A stretch of 64,000 nt of DNA from Trichomonas vaginalis G3 (GCF_026262505.1 NC_067206.1:24939896-25003895); one strand, 5' to 3'; positions 9,539-21,420 are shown, numbered from the stretch's first letter. A program made the numbers and translations. The notes: generated by a model not told the origin, from the sequence alone.

Positions 9539-12500
9539 TTAAATAAATGGCATACAACATCCATTTTCACAACATACAGCCTTAGTGTGTGCTCCTGTTA
9601 ATGCAGTCTTACCAATTGTTAAGCGAGTCATTGACCCATTTTTAAGTTGTAAATTAATATTTTGACCATCGAAAATGACTTTATCATTTATTATATCCAA
9701 ATAATTTTTTGGTGTTAATTGCTTATTTTGTCGTAAACTAACACCTTTCATTTTTTGTGCTATCTTTTTGAAGGAGTCTTCACCAATCATTCCGTTGAAT
9801 GATGTATAACACTTAGGACATAAAGCAACCATGTTATCACCTTGTTTCTCAATTGCTAAACCCAATAACTTCTTCTCATGTGCTTTTTCTTCAGCTTTAT
9901 TCTTTAATTTAGGTTTAAATTTCTCATCAAAACAGAAGAAATCAAATGGTGCGAATTTGAAAATGTTTTTATCATAAAATTGTTTATCGGTAACAATTGC
10001 CTGAAATGCTTGAGTGTTAGGAAGACTTGGGTCGCCAGCAATAGCCCAATATGATGAATCAGTATCACCTTCAATGAAATGAAAACGATTAAGATTCATG
10101 CATTTATACATAAAATCATAAATGAAAACCAAATACCAGTATTTAGCATTATCTAAAGTAAAAAATGCCTCTTGTAAACATGTTTCACATCTATAAAATC
10201 TATCTTTGAGCATCAGTTGATATGTATCCTCACCTATTTCTCTTATGTTTTTAAACTTATTTGACATACATGCAACGCGTGACTTCTGTGCATTATTATT
10301 TAGTCTTTGCGTAATTTTGTGTATTCATTCATTGCATCGTAACCATATGATCCATTAAGTGAAATTTTGCAAAATAAACTTTTTCCTTTATTTCCTTCTA
10401 ATTCAGCCTTTTGTCTTTCGTTCATAAATTTGTTCGCAAATTCATTAAAACAAGTGTTTTTAGTAAATGTTAAAATTGATTGAATATCATCGATGATAAA
10501 ATGAAATCTGTCTATTAGATACCAAAGATAATAAGAAGAAAATGGTTGATATTGGTTGTGTGTTGATGCTAACTGAGTTAATTTCCTCTGTTTCTGGTCA
10601 ACTGGTAGATTGTTTGATTTCATGTAATTATACATAAAACTGCCAATTGTTTTTTCATCTGTGATAATATCTAAGTTTCTTATTATCGGTAAAAAGTTTA
10701 TGTAATCATTAATGTATTTTTCATCAATGTGACCCTTTACTTCAGCCACGAATAAAGTATTTTTCTTCTTAATTATTCCCAGTGCTTTTGCTTTCTTTGT
10801 TGCTGTATCACAAATGATAACACCATTCAATCTTCCCGGCATATACATTTTATGGTCAGTATATTGAATGAAATCATGAGGATTAGATGAAAATGATGAA
10901 GGATATAATGAATTAAAGTCAACTCCAACGAAATGAGTCATGATGTGGTGTCCTCATTTGATACAGTTTTAGTTTCTGGATTATATGAAAGTTTATTAAT
11001 GTGCGTGATTCCTTTAAGATTAACACGGTGTTGAACATTTGATAGACCACCAGTAATTCCATTACGGAGAATGTGATAAGCTTCAACTGAATCTAAAGTC
11101 ATTGGTAAATTATTTTTTAATGCATAATTTCTTAAATTGATTCTTAACGTTGAACATCTTCATCTTTATTTGATTTTACGACATTGCAATAACAACACAT
11201 TAACTGACAATTTTCTTTAGTATGTGGTTTTTCATTATCTATTCTATCCAATGTTGGTTTATTTGCATATGTAAACGCTTTACCACACATTTTGCATTTA
11301 GATGAAAGGATTAAATCGTGATAGTATTGAAAATCATCCATTGAAACATTATTTTTAGTATCTCTTTTCGCCTTTTCATCTTGTTTCTTATATGATTCAA
11401 TTTTATATTTCCAATACTTTTTCGTTAATTCAAAACTTGATTTCACATTTTCTTCTTCTGGATATGTTTCATTAGGATTAAAGTCTTTATATGCTAAAGC
11501 GTAACGAATCATTGAAGCATTCGATGATAATGAAAGATTATGGAGCATGTCAATTTTATAAACAAATGTTTCTTCGATAATTTTATCAATTGGGTCAATC
11601 ATAATTTCAACGTCTTTATTGCAATAATGAATAAAATATTCTAATCTATTCTTAAAGTTTTTAGCATCATTGAGATATATTTGATAATCTGAATCGGATA
11701 TAGTTTCTTGAGTTAATGCTGAATAAAATGAATCTTGAGTGAATGGTTCCTCTTTATATAATTCTTCTTCGTAATTCTCCCATGTGATGAATTGATAAGG
11801 GAAAAAGGATTTAACACGTGACTTATTGTTTCCGAAATCTTGAGTGAATTGGTCTAATGTTCCACCCGCTATATAATTTCTGATGTCAATAAATCTCAAT
11901 TCATATGGAACGTTTGTTTTCTTTACAATGATTTGCTTAAATTGTGAAGATGAACCCAGCATTGATTTTATTTTCCATTTTGCAGTGTTTAAATCACGAA
12001 GAATTAAATTTAAATCAAACTTTCCCGAATTAAAACCTATGATATTCACTTTATTGAATTCCTCATCTAGAAGTTCTTTAAATGCTTCCTTCTGTTTTTC
12101 ATTTAATGTATGCGACTTCAATAATTCTTCATATTGTTCAATATTTGATTTAGCAACTAATGAACAGGTTGAAAATAAAAACTCAATCCAATCAGAGATG
12201 AATGAATCACTTGATGTTAAGCAAAAATTCCTCGTATACGTTTTATCGTTTAATTTAACCGTTGATGATACCATGAATGGTTTTAAGTAAGCGTTCAAAG
12301 TTGCACACTCAGAAAGTAGAAGTTCTTCTTTAGTCTCTAATGTTTCAAAGTCAAAAGTAATATAATATCTTGTCGGTTGATAATATTCCTGCAAATTGTG
12401 AGCTAATAACCACTGATATATCTTCTGTTTCGTAATATGTGGTGCATATGGTTGTTGTGTGTTTTGCAATTGAACGTCTTGAATTAATCTTCCATTATTT

Positions 12501-12985
12501 TCTTTACATTTCTCACAATGTTTTAAAAATCTTTTTTGGTTTTTCCTTTCTGGGTCATCACGGATAGAATATACTTCTTCTTTACAATATGGACAAACTC
12601 TATAGCCGGTGAGTGCTTCAACGTCTGTTATTCTGTCAGCGTGAAGTTTTCCACATGGACTCTGTGTTAATAAAATATTTACTGTTTCAAATTCTGGATC
12701 TATCATTATTGATTCCACTAATGGAAAGTCTACCTTATTTATGTCTACGTCTTCTGGTTGAGGATCACAATAATAAAAATCAATATTAACGTTTAACATT
12801 CTTGCTAATCTCTCACTTTCTGATGAAATGTCAAACCCTTCATATGAATCTATTGCTTCATTTAAATAACTTCTACGAGTTTTAGGATTAACACCATCAG
12901 GAATGTTATAGAAGCGTTTAAATAACCTTCTACCTTCTGCTCTAATTTGATTATCATTCATTTTAGCTGTTCCATTTTTGTTCAT
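9539..12985 (-). pseudogene. DNA polymerase B block, protein-primed type (copy A, broken)
   Basis: Region derived from the element's family B DNA polymerase. Visible parts: an N-terminal region with a CxxC...HxxxC zinc-finger-like site near 12500-12600; exonuclease motifs TFDFETLE (near 12345), NIIGFNSGKFDLN (near 12030) and YCNKDVEIM (near 11620); an HNH-like treble clef near 11165-11300; palm motif GVDFNSLYPS (near 10910), KISLNGSYGY (near 10340) and GDTDSSYW (near 10060); and a cysteine-rich C-terminus (CCENGCCMPFI). Family B polymerases with this layout replicate Polintons, typically by protein priming. This copy is a fossil with about two or three breaks. It starts after a T-rich tract and TTACATAAATG. 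Confidence 0.85.
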
Positions 12986-13042
12986 TTATGTAAGAATAAA
13001 AATTAAAAAAATAAAAATAAAGTTTATTTTTTTAAAGTCTGA

Positions 13043-13069
13043 GACTCAGAGAGTCCAGGGCTAAAGTCC
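13043..13069 (+). repeat. double-hairpin insertion downstream of the coiled-coil gene
   Basis: GACTC-AGA-GAGTC, CA, then GGGCTAAAGTCC. Copy B has a short continuous sequence (GGGCTTT) here. Confidence 0.65.
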
Positions 13070-13134
13070 ATAAAATGAATTAAGAACACATAAATTTTTA
13101 TCATCTGCGACGTGACGAATACATTTTAATTTAC

Positions 13135-14196
13135 TCAAGAATGTGTACCTGATACATTAAATCTAATTCCTGTCTTATTTAATTTCACAACTTTGAAAAG
13201 GAATGTGTGAATAGCTATGAAATGATGACGAGATGATTTATGTGTTGCTTCCATTTTTTCTGAAATAAATGAATAAATATAATGTTTATAAGTTTTCATA
13301 TCTTTTATGTTCTTAATAACGAATGGAATAGATCTTTCCACTTCGTCTTCCTTCGGAGCTGTTCTTTCATATGAAACATCAACGGTATCTTCAACAATGA
13401 AACCACAATCACATAAAATTTTATATGTACCAATTGTTTCTTTTGATATTTTATCTAACAAATCAAAAACTTTATCAACACCTGTACATTTATTTAAATA
13501 ATAATTTGTGTAAATATCATGGTCTTCTTTCTTAATCGTATTTGTTGCATATGTCACGTTTTTCAGTGCTTTTTTGAATTTTTCAGAATCAAGAGGAGGT
13601 GAAAGTAATATACATGGATAATCTCCATCGTCAATAAATTGTAACTTATGTTTATGAATAAATTTTGTGCCTTCTTCTGAAAGTGTTTCGTCAATATCAC
13701 CATCTAATAAATTTTGTGTTGATTCCAAAAAGTAATTTTTATATCTTTCCTCATGTGATTTTTGAACTTCTGATTCTGAAGCTGGGATATTCATTAAACC
13801 CTCTACTTCATTCTCAGCATTTCTCAATTCCTTAATTTTTTCATCTATTTCATTTCTTAATTGTTCCAATTTCTCAATCTCATCGTTATAATATTCATCT
13901 TGTTTAATTCGTTCTTCAAAATATTCAGGAGGTGTTTCAAGGCTCTCTGAGCCCAGGTCCTCTGGACCATAAAGAGGAATATTCTCCTGTTTTTCAACTT
14001 TTTTGGGATATAAATATCTCATTATAGCCTTTTTAGTAATTGGTCCGTTATATTTAAATTCATTCAACAATCTGGAAAACTCTTTCACATTCTGCATATA
14101 TGTTGGATAAGAACCGTCTCCAAAATTTTCTAAAATATTTTCTAATTCTGAATTAGTGAACTTTAAAGATTTCAATGAATTAGTTGTTATACTCAT
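13135..14196 (-). CDS. coiled-coil protein of unknown function beside the polymerase (copy A)
   Basis: 353 codons. An N-terminal domain (about 1-75, with LKFTNSELENILENF and a YLYPKK end), a charged coiled coil (about 100-140, EKLEQLRNEIDEKIKELRN), and a C-terminal domain (about 185-350) containing YKILCDCGFIVED. Not recognised. Copy B has a relative (14854-15961): the C-terminal part is nearly identical but the N-terminal 100 residues are far more divergent, pointing to domain exchange between elements. It carries a 28-bp double-hairpin insertion (13941-13968) in frame. The start is supported by ATTTTATAATAAATG. The position next to polymerase B makes a replication role possible, for example priming, but nothing in the sequence proves it. 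Confidence 0.65.
   Translation of the reverse strand: MSITTNSLKSLKFTNSELENILENFGDGSYPTYMQNVKEFSRLLNEFKYNGPITKKAIMRYLYPKKVEKQENIPLYGPEDLGSESLETPPEYFEERIKQDEYYNDEIEKLEQLRNEIDEKIKELRNAENEVEGLMNIPASESEVQKSHEERYKNYFLESTQNLLDGDIDETLSEEGTKFIHKHKLQFIDDGDYPCILLSPPLDSEKFKKALKNVTYATNTIKKEDHDIYTNYYLNKCTGVDKVFDLLDKISKETIGTYKILCDCGFIVEDTVDVSYERTAPKEDEVERSIPFVIKNIKDMKTYKHYIYSFISEKMEATHKSSRHHFIAIHTFLFKVVKLNKTGIRFNVSGTHS
13941..13968 (+). repeat. 28-bp double-hairpin insertion inside the coiled-coil gene
   Basis: GGCTC-TCT-GAGCC, CA, GGTCC-TCT-GGACC: both hairpins perfect, 3-nt loops. Absent from copy B. Confidence 0.8.
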
Positions 14197-14230
14197 TTAT
14201 TATAAAATAAAAGATAAAAAATATTTTTGA

Positions 14231-14386
14231 TTAATAAGGAATTAATTTCATTTTATGTCTTATAATGTGCGCATATGTATTTAAAAGGCATTCATTGAAT
14301 TGCTTTTCAATCTCTTTCTTTTTATCATCTTTACTTTCATTAATTTCTTCCTCCTCTGTTTCATTTATTTTTAAAATTGGCTTCAT
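14231..14386 (-). CDS. 51-codon protein sharing its N-terminus with a copy B gene
   Basis: Short open frame starting MKPILKINETEEEEINES. These 18 residues are identical to the start of the 122-codon protein at 33778-34146 at the far end of copy B; the rest differs (KDDKKKEIEKQFNECLL and on). The start motif is TTTTTATTTAATGTTAAATG. It is the outermost recognisable gene of copy A. Role unknown. It looks like a chimera built on a shared leader and promoter. Confidence 0.55.
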   Translation of the reverse strand: MKPILKINETEEEEINESKDDKKKEIEKQFNECLLNTYAHIIRHKMKLIPY

Positions 14387-14617
14387 TTAACATTAAATAA
14401 AAATTAAAATATAAAATTGACACCATATTTGGAATCTATGCAAAAATATATTCTTTTTATTAATGGTAATATAGGAATTGTAGGAATAAAAACTTTTTAT
14501 AAATTATTCATAAATTTTTAAAATCTGCTATTCAGAAGTATGTTCAAAAATCATTCAATTATGTGAGAATTCTTACGATTACAAAAAAAGTCACACAACC
14601 CATATACATATACTACT
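14387..14617. other. gene-free end of copy A and junction with copy B
   Basis: 231 bp, AT-rich, no gene seen. It should hold the right terminal repeat of copy A but the partner end is outside the window. Bases 14581-14601 (ACAAAAAAAGTCACACAACC plus C) recur in the same orientation at 34533-34553, beyond the other end of copy B. Confidence 0.6.
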
Positions 14618-14823
14618 CACATTAATTTTAAAATAATTTATTTTTTTATCTTTTATAAAAGAAGCTATATATAGATGATGTCAGATATTCCGCGATTAAT
14701 TAAACATTGTTTAAATCCTGAATGGAATCAATGGAGTCATAATCAAAGACCTCATAAACGAGTAAAAGATTCACTACCATAATGAAATAAAAAAATAAAC
14801 TTTAAACATTCATGTCTCAGAAT
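14618..14823 (+). repeat. left terminal inverted repeat of copy B
   Basis: 206 bp starting CACATTAATTTTAAAATAAT, identical base for base to the reverse complement of 34167-34372. The inner edge lies about 30 bp before the first gene's ATG. I find no clean 5-6 bp target duplication outside the two ends. Confidence 0.93.
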
Positions 14824-14853
14824 TTTGAATAATTTATTTTTATTTTGTATGAA

Positions 14854-15961
14854 ATGAGCGTCAAGACTAACGACGTTAAAAAATTGGGATTCACAAATGA
14901 GGAAATAAAGGATATATTAGAGGAGGCGGGTTATGAGGTTGATAAATATTATTTTAGAAATTGTCAAAAATTCGCGGAGTTTTTAAATGAGTTTGATTAT
15001 GATGGAAAAATGAATAAAGATGATGTTATAAATTTCTTATATCCCACATCTAAAGAAGAAAAACCTAAAGAACCTGATGTTTTCCCTGAATATTATGAAG
15101 AACGGATTAAAGATGATGAATATGATGAAATTGAAAGACTGGAAAAAATAAGAGATGAAATAGATGAAAAAAAATTAAGGAATTAAGAGAAGTTGAAAAA
15201 TATAATGAAAATGAAGTAGAGGGTTTAATGAATATCCCAGCTTCAGAATCAGCAGTTCAGAAATCTCATGAAGAAAGATATAAAATTATGTCTCAGAATC
15301 AACACAAAATTTATTAGATGGCGAAATAGATGAAACACTTTCAGAAGAAGGTACTAAATTTATTCGTAAACATAAGTTACAATTTATTGATAATGAAAAA
15401 TACCCTTGTATCTTACTTTCACCCCCTCTCGATTCTGAGAAATTCAAAAAAGCTCTTAAAAACGTGACATATGCAACTAATACGATTAAGAAAGAAGATC
15501 ATGATATTTACACAAATTATTATTTAAATAAATGCACAGGTGTTGATAAAGTTTTTGATTTATTAGATAAAATATCAAAAGAAACCATTGGAACCTATAA
15601 AATTTTGTGTGATTGTGGTTTCATTATTGAAGATACCAATAATGTTTCATATGAAAGAACAGCACCGAAGGAAGATGAAGTTGAAAGGTCTATACCATTC
15701 GTTATTAAGAATATAAAAGATATGAAAACTTATAAACATTATATTTATTCATTTATTTCAGAAAAAATGGAAGCAACCCATAAAACATCTTCTCATCATT
15801 TTATAGCTATTCATACATTCCTTTTCAAAGTTGTGAAATTAAATAAGACAGGAATTAGATTTAATGTATCAGGGTACGCATTCTTGAGTAAATTAAAATG
15901 TATTCGTCACGTCGCAGATGATAAAAATTTATGTGTTCTTAATTCATTTTATGGGCTTTAA
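14854..15961 (+). pseudogene. unknown coiled-coil gene, copy B (broken)
   Basis: Relative of the 353-codon gene at 13135-14196. The opening MSVKTNDVKKLGFTNEEIKD is only moderately similar to copy A, while the C-terminal part from about 15464 (VTYATNTIKKEDHDIYTNYY and on) is nearly identical. The start is taken at the ATG after TTATTTTGTATGAAATG, aligned with copy A. It is a fossil with about two breaks. It lies directly inside the left terminal repeat and upstream of polymerase B. Confidence 0.75.
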
Positions 15962-16013
15962 AAAATAAACTTTATTTTTATTTATTTTTTAATTTTTTTT
16001 TATTCTTACATAA

Positions 16014-19000
16014 ATGAACAAAAACGGAACAGCTAAAATGAATGATAATCAAATTAGAGCAGAAGGTAGAAGGTTATTTAAACGCTTCTATAACATTCCT
16101 GATGGTGTTAATCCTAAAACTCGTAGAAGCTATTTAAATGAAGCAATAGATGCATATGAAGGGTTTGATATTTCATCAGAAAGTGAGAGATTAGCGAGAA
16201 TGTTAAATGTTAATATTGATTTCTATTATTGTGATCCTCAACCAGAAGACGTGGACATAATAAGGTAGACTTTCCATTAGTGGAATCAATAATGATAGAT
16301 CCAGAATTTGAAACAGTAAATATTTTATTAACACAGAGTCCATGTGGAAAAACTTCACGCTGACAGAATAACAGACGTGAAGCACTCACCGCTAAAGTTT
16401 GTCCATATTGTTAAAGAAGAATTTATTCTAATCCGTGATGATCCAGAAAGGAAAAACCAAAGAAGATTTTTAAAGCATTGTGAAAATGTAAAGAAAATAA
16501 TGGAAGATTAATTCAAGACTCATTGCAAAAGACCCAGCAACCATATGCACCACATATTACGAAACAGAAGATATATCAGTGGTTATTAGCTCATAATTTG
16601 CAGAATATTATCAACCGACAAGATATTATTATTACTTTTGACTTTGAAACATTAGAGACTAAAGAAGAATTACAACTTTCTGATGTGCAACTTTGAACGC
16701 TTACTTAAAAACCATTCATGGTATCATCAACGGTTAAATTAAATGATAAAACATATACGAGGAATTTTTTGCTTAACTTCGAGTGATTCTTTTATTTCTG
16801 ATTGGATTGAGTTTTTATTTTCAACATGTTCATTAGTTGCTAATCAAATATTGAAACAATATGAAGAATTAATGAAGTCGCAACATTAAATGAAAAACAG
16901 AAGGAAGCATTTAAAGAACTTCTAGATGAGGAATTCAATAAAGTGAATATCATAGGTTTTAATTCGGGAAAGTTTGATTTAAATTTAATTCTTCGTGATT
17001 TAAACACTGCAAAATGGAAAATAAAATCAATGCTGGGTTCATCTTCACAATTTAAGCAAATCATTGTAAAGAAAACAAACGTTCCATATGAATTGAGATT
17101 TATTGACATCAGAAATTATATAGCGGGTGGAACATTAGACCAATTCACTCAAGATTTCGGAAACAATAAATCACGTGTTAAATCCTTTTTCCCTTATCAA
17201 TTCATCACATGGGAAAATTACGAAGAAGAATTATATAAAGAGGAACCATTCACGAAAGATTCATTTTATTCAGCATTAACTCAAGAAACTATATCAGATA
17301 GTGATTATCAAATATATCTCAATGATGCTAAAAATTTTAAGAATAGATTAGAATATTTTATTCATTATTGCAATAAAGATGTTGAAATTATGATTGACCC
17401 AATTGATAAAATTATTGAAGAAACATTTGTTTATAAAATTGACATGCTTCATAATCTTTCTTTATCATCGAATGCTTCAATGATTCGTTACGCTTTAGCA
17501 TATAAAGACTTTAATCCTAATGAAAAATATCCTGAGGAAGAGATAGAATCAAGTTTTGAATTAACGAAAAAGTATTGGAAATATAAAATTGAATCATATA
17601 AGAAACAAGATGAAAAAGCAGAAAGGGATACTAAAAATAATGTTTCAATGGATGATTTTCAATACTATCACGATTTAATCCTTTCATCTAAATGCAAAAT
17701 GTGTGGTAAAGCGTTTACATATGCAAATAAACCAACATTGGATAGAATCGATAATGAAAAACCACATACCAAAGAAAATTGTCAGTTAATGTGTTGTTAT
17801 TGCAATGTCGTAAAATCAAATAAAGATGAAGATGTTCAACGTTTAAGAATCAATTTAAGAAATTATGCATTAAAAAATAATTTACCAATGACTTTAGATT
17901 CAGTTGAAGCTTATCACATTCTCCGTAATGGAATTACTGGTGGTTTATCAAATGTTCAACATAGAGTAATCTTAAAGGAATCACGCACATTAATAAACTT
18001 TCATATAGTCCAGAAACTAAAACTGTATCAAATGAGGACACACCAACATTATGACTCATTTCGTTGGAGTTGACTTTAATTCATTATATCCTTCATCATT
18101 TTCATCTAATCCTCATGATTTCATTCAATATACTGACCATAAAATGTATATGCCGGGAAGATTGAATGGTGTTATCATTTGTGATACAGCAACAAAGAAA
18201 GCAAAAGCACTGGGAATAATTAAGAAGAAAAATACTTTATTCGTGGCTGAAGTAAAGGGTCACATTGATGAAAAATACATTAATGATTACATAAACTTTT
18301 TACCGATAATAAGAAACTTAGATATTATCACAGATGAAAAAACAATTGGCAGTTTTATGTATAATTACATGAAATCAAACAATTTACCAGTTGACCAGAA
18401 ACAGAGAAAATTAACTCAGTTAGCATCAACACACAACCAATATCAACCATTTTCTTCTTATTATCTTTGGTATCTAATAGACAGATTTCATTTTATCATT
18501 GATGACATTCAATCAATTTTAACATTTACTAAAAACACTTGTTTTAATGAATTTGCGAACAAATTTATGAACGAAAGACAAAAGGCTGAATTAGAAGGAA
18601 ATAAAGGAAAAAGTTTATTTTGCAAGATTTCGCTTAATGGATCATATGGTTACGATGCAATGAATACACAAAATTACGCAAAGACTAAAATAATGAATGC
18701 ACAGAAGTCACGCGTTGCATGTATGTCAAATAAGTTTAAAAACATAAGAGAAATAGGAGAGGATACATATCAAGTGATGCTTAAAGATAGATTTTATAGA
18801 TGTGATACATGTTTACAAGAGGCATTCTTCACTTTAGATAATGCTAAATACTGGTATTTGGTTTTCATTTATGATTTTATGTATAAATGCATGGATGTTA
18901 ATCGTTTTCATTTCATTGAAGGTGATACTGATTCATCTTATTGGGCTATTGCTGGCGACCCAAATCTTCCTAACACTCAAGCATTTCAAGCAATTGTTAC

Positions 19001-19451
19001 CGATAAAAAATTTTGTGATAAAAACATTTTCAAATTCGCACCTTTTGATTTCTTTTGTTTTGATGAGAAATTTAAACCTAAATTAAAGAATAAAGCTGAA
19101 GAAAAAGCACATGAGAAGAAGTTATTGGGTTTAGCAATTGAGAAACAAGGTGATAACATGGTTGCTTTATGCCCTAAGTGTTATACATCATTCAACGGTT
19201 CAATTGATGGAAGTGATTTTAAAAAGATTGCACAAAAAATGAAAGGTGTTAGTTTAAGCCAAAATAAGCAATTAACACCTAAAAAATATTTGGATATAAT
19301 AAATGATAAAGTGATATTTGATGGTCAGAATATTAATTTACAACTTAAAAATGGGTCAATGACTCGCTTAACAATTGGTAAGACTGCATTAACAGGAGCA
19401 CACACTAAGGCTGTATGTTGTGAAAATGGATGTTGTATGCCATTTATTTAA
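16014..19451 (+). pseudogene. DNA polymerase B block (copy B, broken)
   Basis: Same family B polymerase as in copy A, in mirror orientation and nearly identical over most of its length. Exonuclease motif III (YCNKDVEIM) near 17370, HNH-like treble clef (CKMCGKAF, LDRIDNEKPH, CCYCNVVKSNKD) near 17690-17830, and palm motifs GVDFNSLYPS (near 18065), KISLNGSYGY (near 18630) and GDTDSSYW (near 18925) are visible. The C-terminal half is open from 18051 on. A fossil, with several breaks (more than in copy A). It shares the T-rich/TTACATAAATG start. Confidence 0.83.
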
Positions 19452-19576
19452 TACAATTTTGAATAATTTATTTTTAATGAAATGCCACAGAAGAGACAAA
19501 AGGAACCGTTAATGATGGTTTTGATTCTTGATCAAAGAGGTGGGCACCCTTAAACATTTATTTTATTTTTATATAA

Positions 19577-21105
19577 ATGAATAACACAGATTTAAAAAAT
19601 TTAATTGATAATTTAATATTTAATCAAAATTTTCTTAGTTATTATGATTTAAAAGCATATCTCCAAGACTATGATAACAATATAACGGGTGATGATATGG
19701 AATATTATTATTCATATTATGATAATGAATTTTTGAAATATCATGATAGAATAATTTCTGAAATTAAAGACAAAATTAAAAATAATGAATATCAAAGGGA
19801 AAAACTAAATCACAACTTAAACTTGAAAGATTTCAAAAATAAAGTATTAACAGAAGAAGATATTGATGAATTATATAATTTATATAATCCTGAGCCGCAA
19901 AAACAAAAGGAACAAAACGCCCAGTCCTTCAGACCATAAATGATGCACAAGCTTTAATTTATGATTCATTAGTTAAACCATATTCAGCCCGACTTTTAAA
20001 TGAAGATCAACTTTTGGAATTCATCCTTCAACATAAACTCGAAGCGGGAAAGTATATCAAACCTTTATATACAGCATATTTAAAACAAATGAATAGAATA
20101 CATCCAGAATTAATGAAGGGGGGAATGAATTCCAAAATCAAAGCAGATAAAATTAAACCACTTGCAACACCAAAACCTCCAACGACAGTACCTGCAACAC
20201 CAAAACCTCCAACGACAGTACCTGCAATACCAAAACCGCCTCCTCCTTCAGTTAATCCTTCATCATTCACTTTATTATATCCATTTCAAACATTAAAGAA
20301 GCAAAAAGATTTTAAAAAGGGTTTCAAGATATTAAATAAACCAACTGACCCGAAAATTCAACCGTTAAAGGAAAAATTTAGTCGCCCTTCATTTGCACTA
20401 TATCCATATTCATACGAAATCGATCATCTGGAATATTCAAAAGGAAACGTTACTTATTTATTTGCCATTAACATTAACACTAGATATTTATATTGCATTC
20501 CAGTGAAAGGGAAAACAGAACAGGAAACAAGAAGAGCTATTCAATACTTACTAGATCATGAAAGAGTAGATAATATCAGGGGTGATAGTGATAAAGGATT
20601 TCAGGCAACTATGATTCATTATTTCCCACAAATTAATTTTTACTTCTCATCTTCTCCATATACGTTTCATAATAAAATAGTTGATGCGGTAATGAGAACT
20701 CTTAGAGATGCGTTAGGGGTTAACGGTCAGATATACTGGGATGGAAATCATGACTCCATCATACAACAGTTAGTATATTTATTACAATAATACATGGCAT
20801 AGAACTATAAACATGAAACCAGTGGAAATGAAAAATGATATTTCAAAAGAATGGAATATATTAGAAAGCAAATGGAAAGGTTGAATGATGTTAAACATGA
20901 ACAAATTAATTCGGGGCTCATGAATTTTAAAAAGGGGATAAAGTTTTGATTCATCTCGATTATGGAAAAACTAATAAATCAATGACAAAAAGAAGACGAA
21001 GATTTGACACAATAGCTGAATTTGTTAGATATATTAACGGCAATGCATTAGTTGAAGTTGACAATAAATTAATAGAAATTCCGATTTATTTTTTACTCCA
21101 TTATA
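19577..21105 (+). pseudogene. integrase and SH3-like companion region (copy B, broken)
   Basis: Relative of the copy A block at 7917-9437. The core motifs EIDHLEYSKGN, YLFAININTRYLYCIPVKG and DNIRGDSDKGF and the HNKIVDAVMRTLRDALG helix are present (20400-20790), and the linker holds a tripled proline-rich unit (PKPPTTVPATPKPP). A companion with the SH3-like tail follows from about 20811. A fossil with a few breaks. The start motif TTTATTTTTATATAAATG is the same as in copy A. Confidence 0.78.
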
Positions 21106-21139
21106 TTTAAATATATTTAATTTTTTTATTTCGTAAGAA

Positions 21140-21412
21140 ATGAGTGACAACGAAGCAGCCAAGAGTCCAGACGATGAATATAAAAAGAAACTAAACAGAA
21201 TTAAATCAAAAATATGCTATTGCAAAAAGAAGCCGCAATGTGGTGGGGTTGAAAACGATGAAGAGAGGAAAGAAATAATCGAAAAATTAGAAACTTATCG
21301 TTCAATCATTAAACTGAGTGAAGCAAAAATAAAAGAATTTAATAGAATAAATAAATTGATTGGAAGAGATGAATTTAATAAAGATGAATTTTTAAACTCT
21401 ATCCAAATTTAA
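21140..21412 (+). CDS. small lysine-rich protein, 90 codons (copy B)
   Basis: Relative of the 79-codon protein at 7657-7896. It starts MSDNEAAKSPDDEYKKKLNR and carries an extra EAAKSPD-type stretch and a second short addition (DEERKE) not seen in copy A; the remainder is nearly identical. The T-rich/CGTAAGAAATG start is conserved. Function unknown. Confidence 0.65.
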   Translation: MSDNEAAKSPDDEYKKKLNRIKSKICYCKKKPQCGGVENDEERKEIIEKLETYRSIIKLSEAKIKEFNRINKLIGRDEFNKDEFLNSIQI

Positions 21413-21420
21413 TTTTTATT

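Larger units (their letters stand above)
1..14617. mobile_element. Maverick/Polinton copy A (left end outside window)
   Basis: Virus-like DNA element of the Maverick/Polinton class. Visible parts from left to right: remnant of a gene also found in copy B, collar-domain fibre, repeat array, primase-helicase, inverted repeat array, small basic gene, integrase block, DNA polymerase B block, a coiled-coil gene and a 51-codon gene. The integrase-polymerase side points toward copy B, in mirror image. The right limit is set only by where copy B's terminal repeat begins; I could not confirm a terminal repeat for A because its left end is not present. It is a fossil with a handful of breaks in the visible part. 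The closeness of its shared segments to copy B suggests that it is young. Confidence 0.85.
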
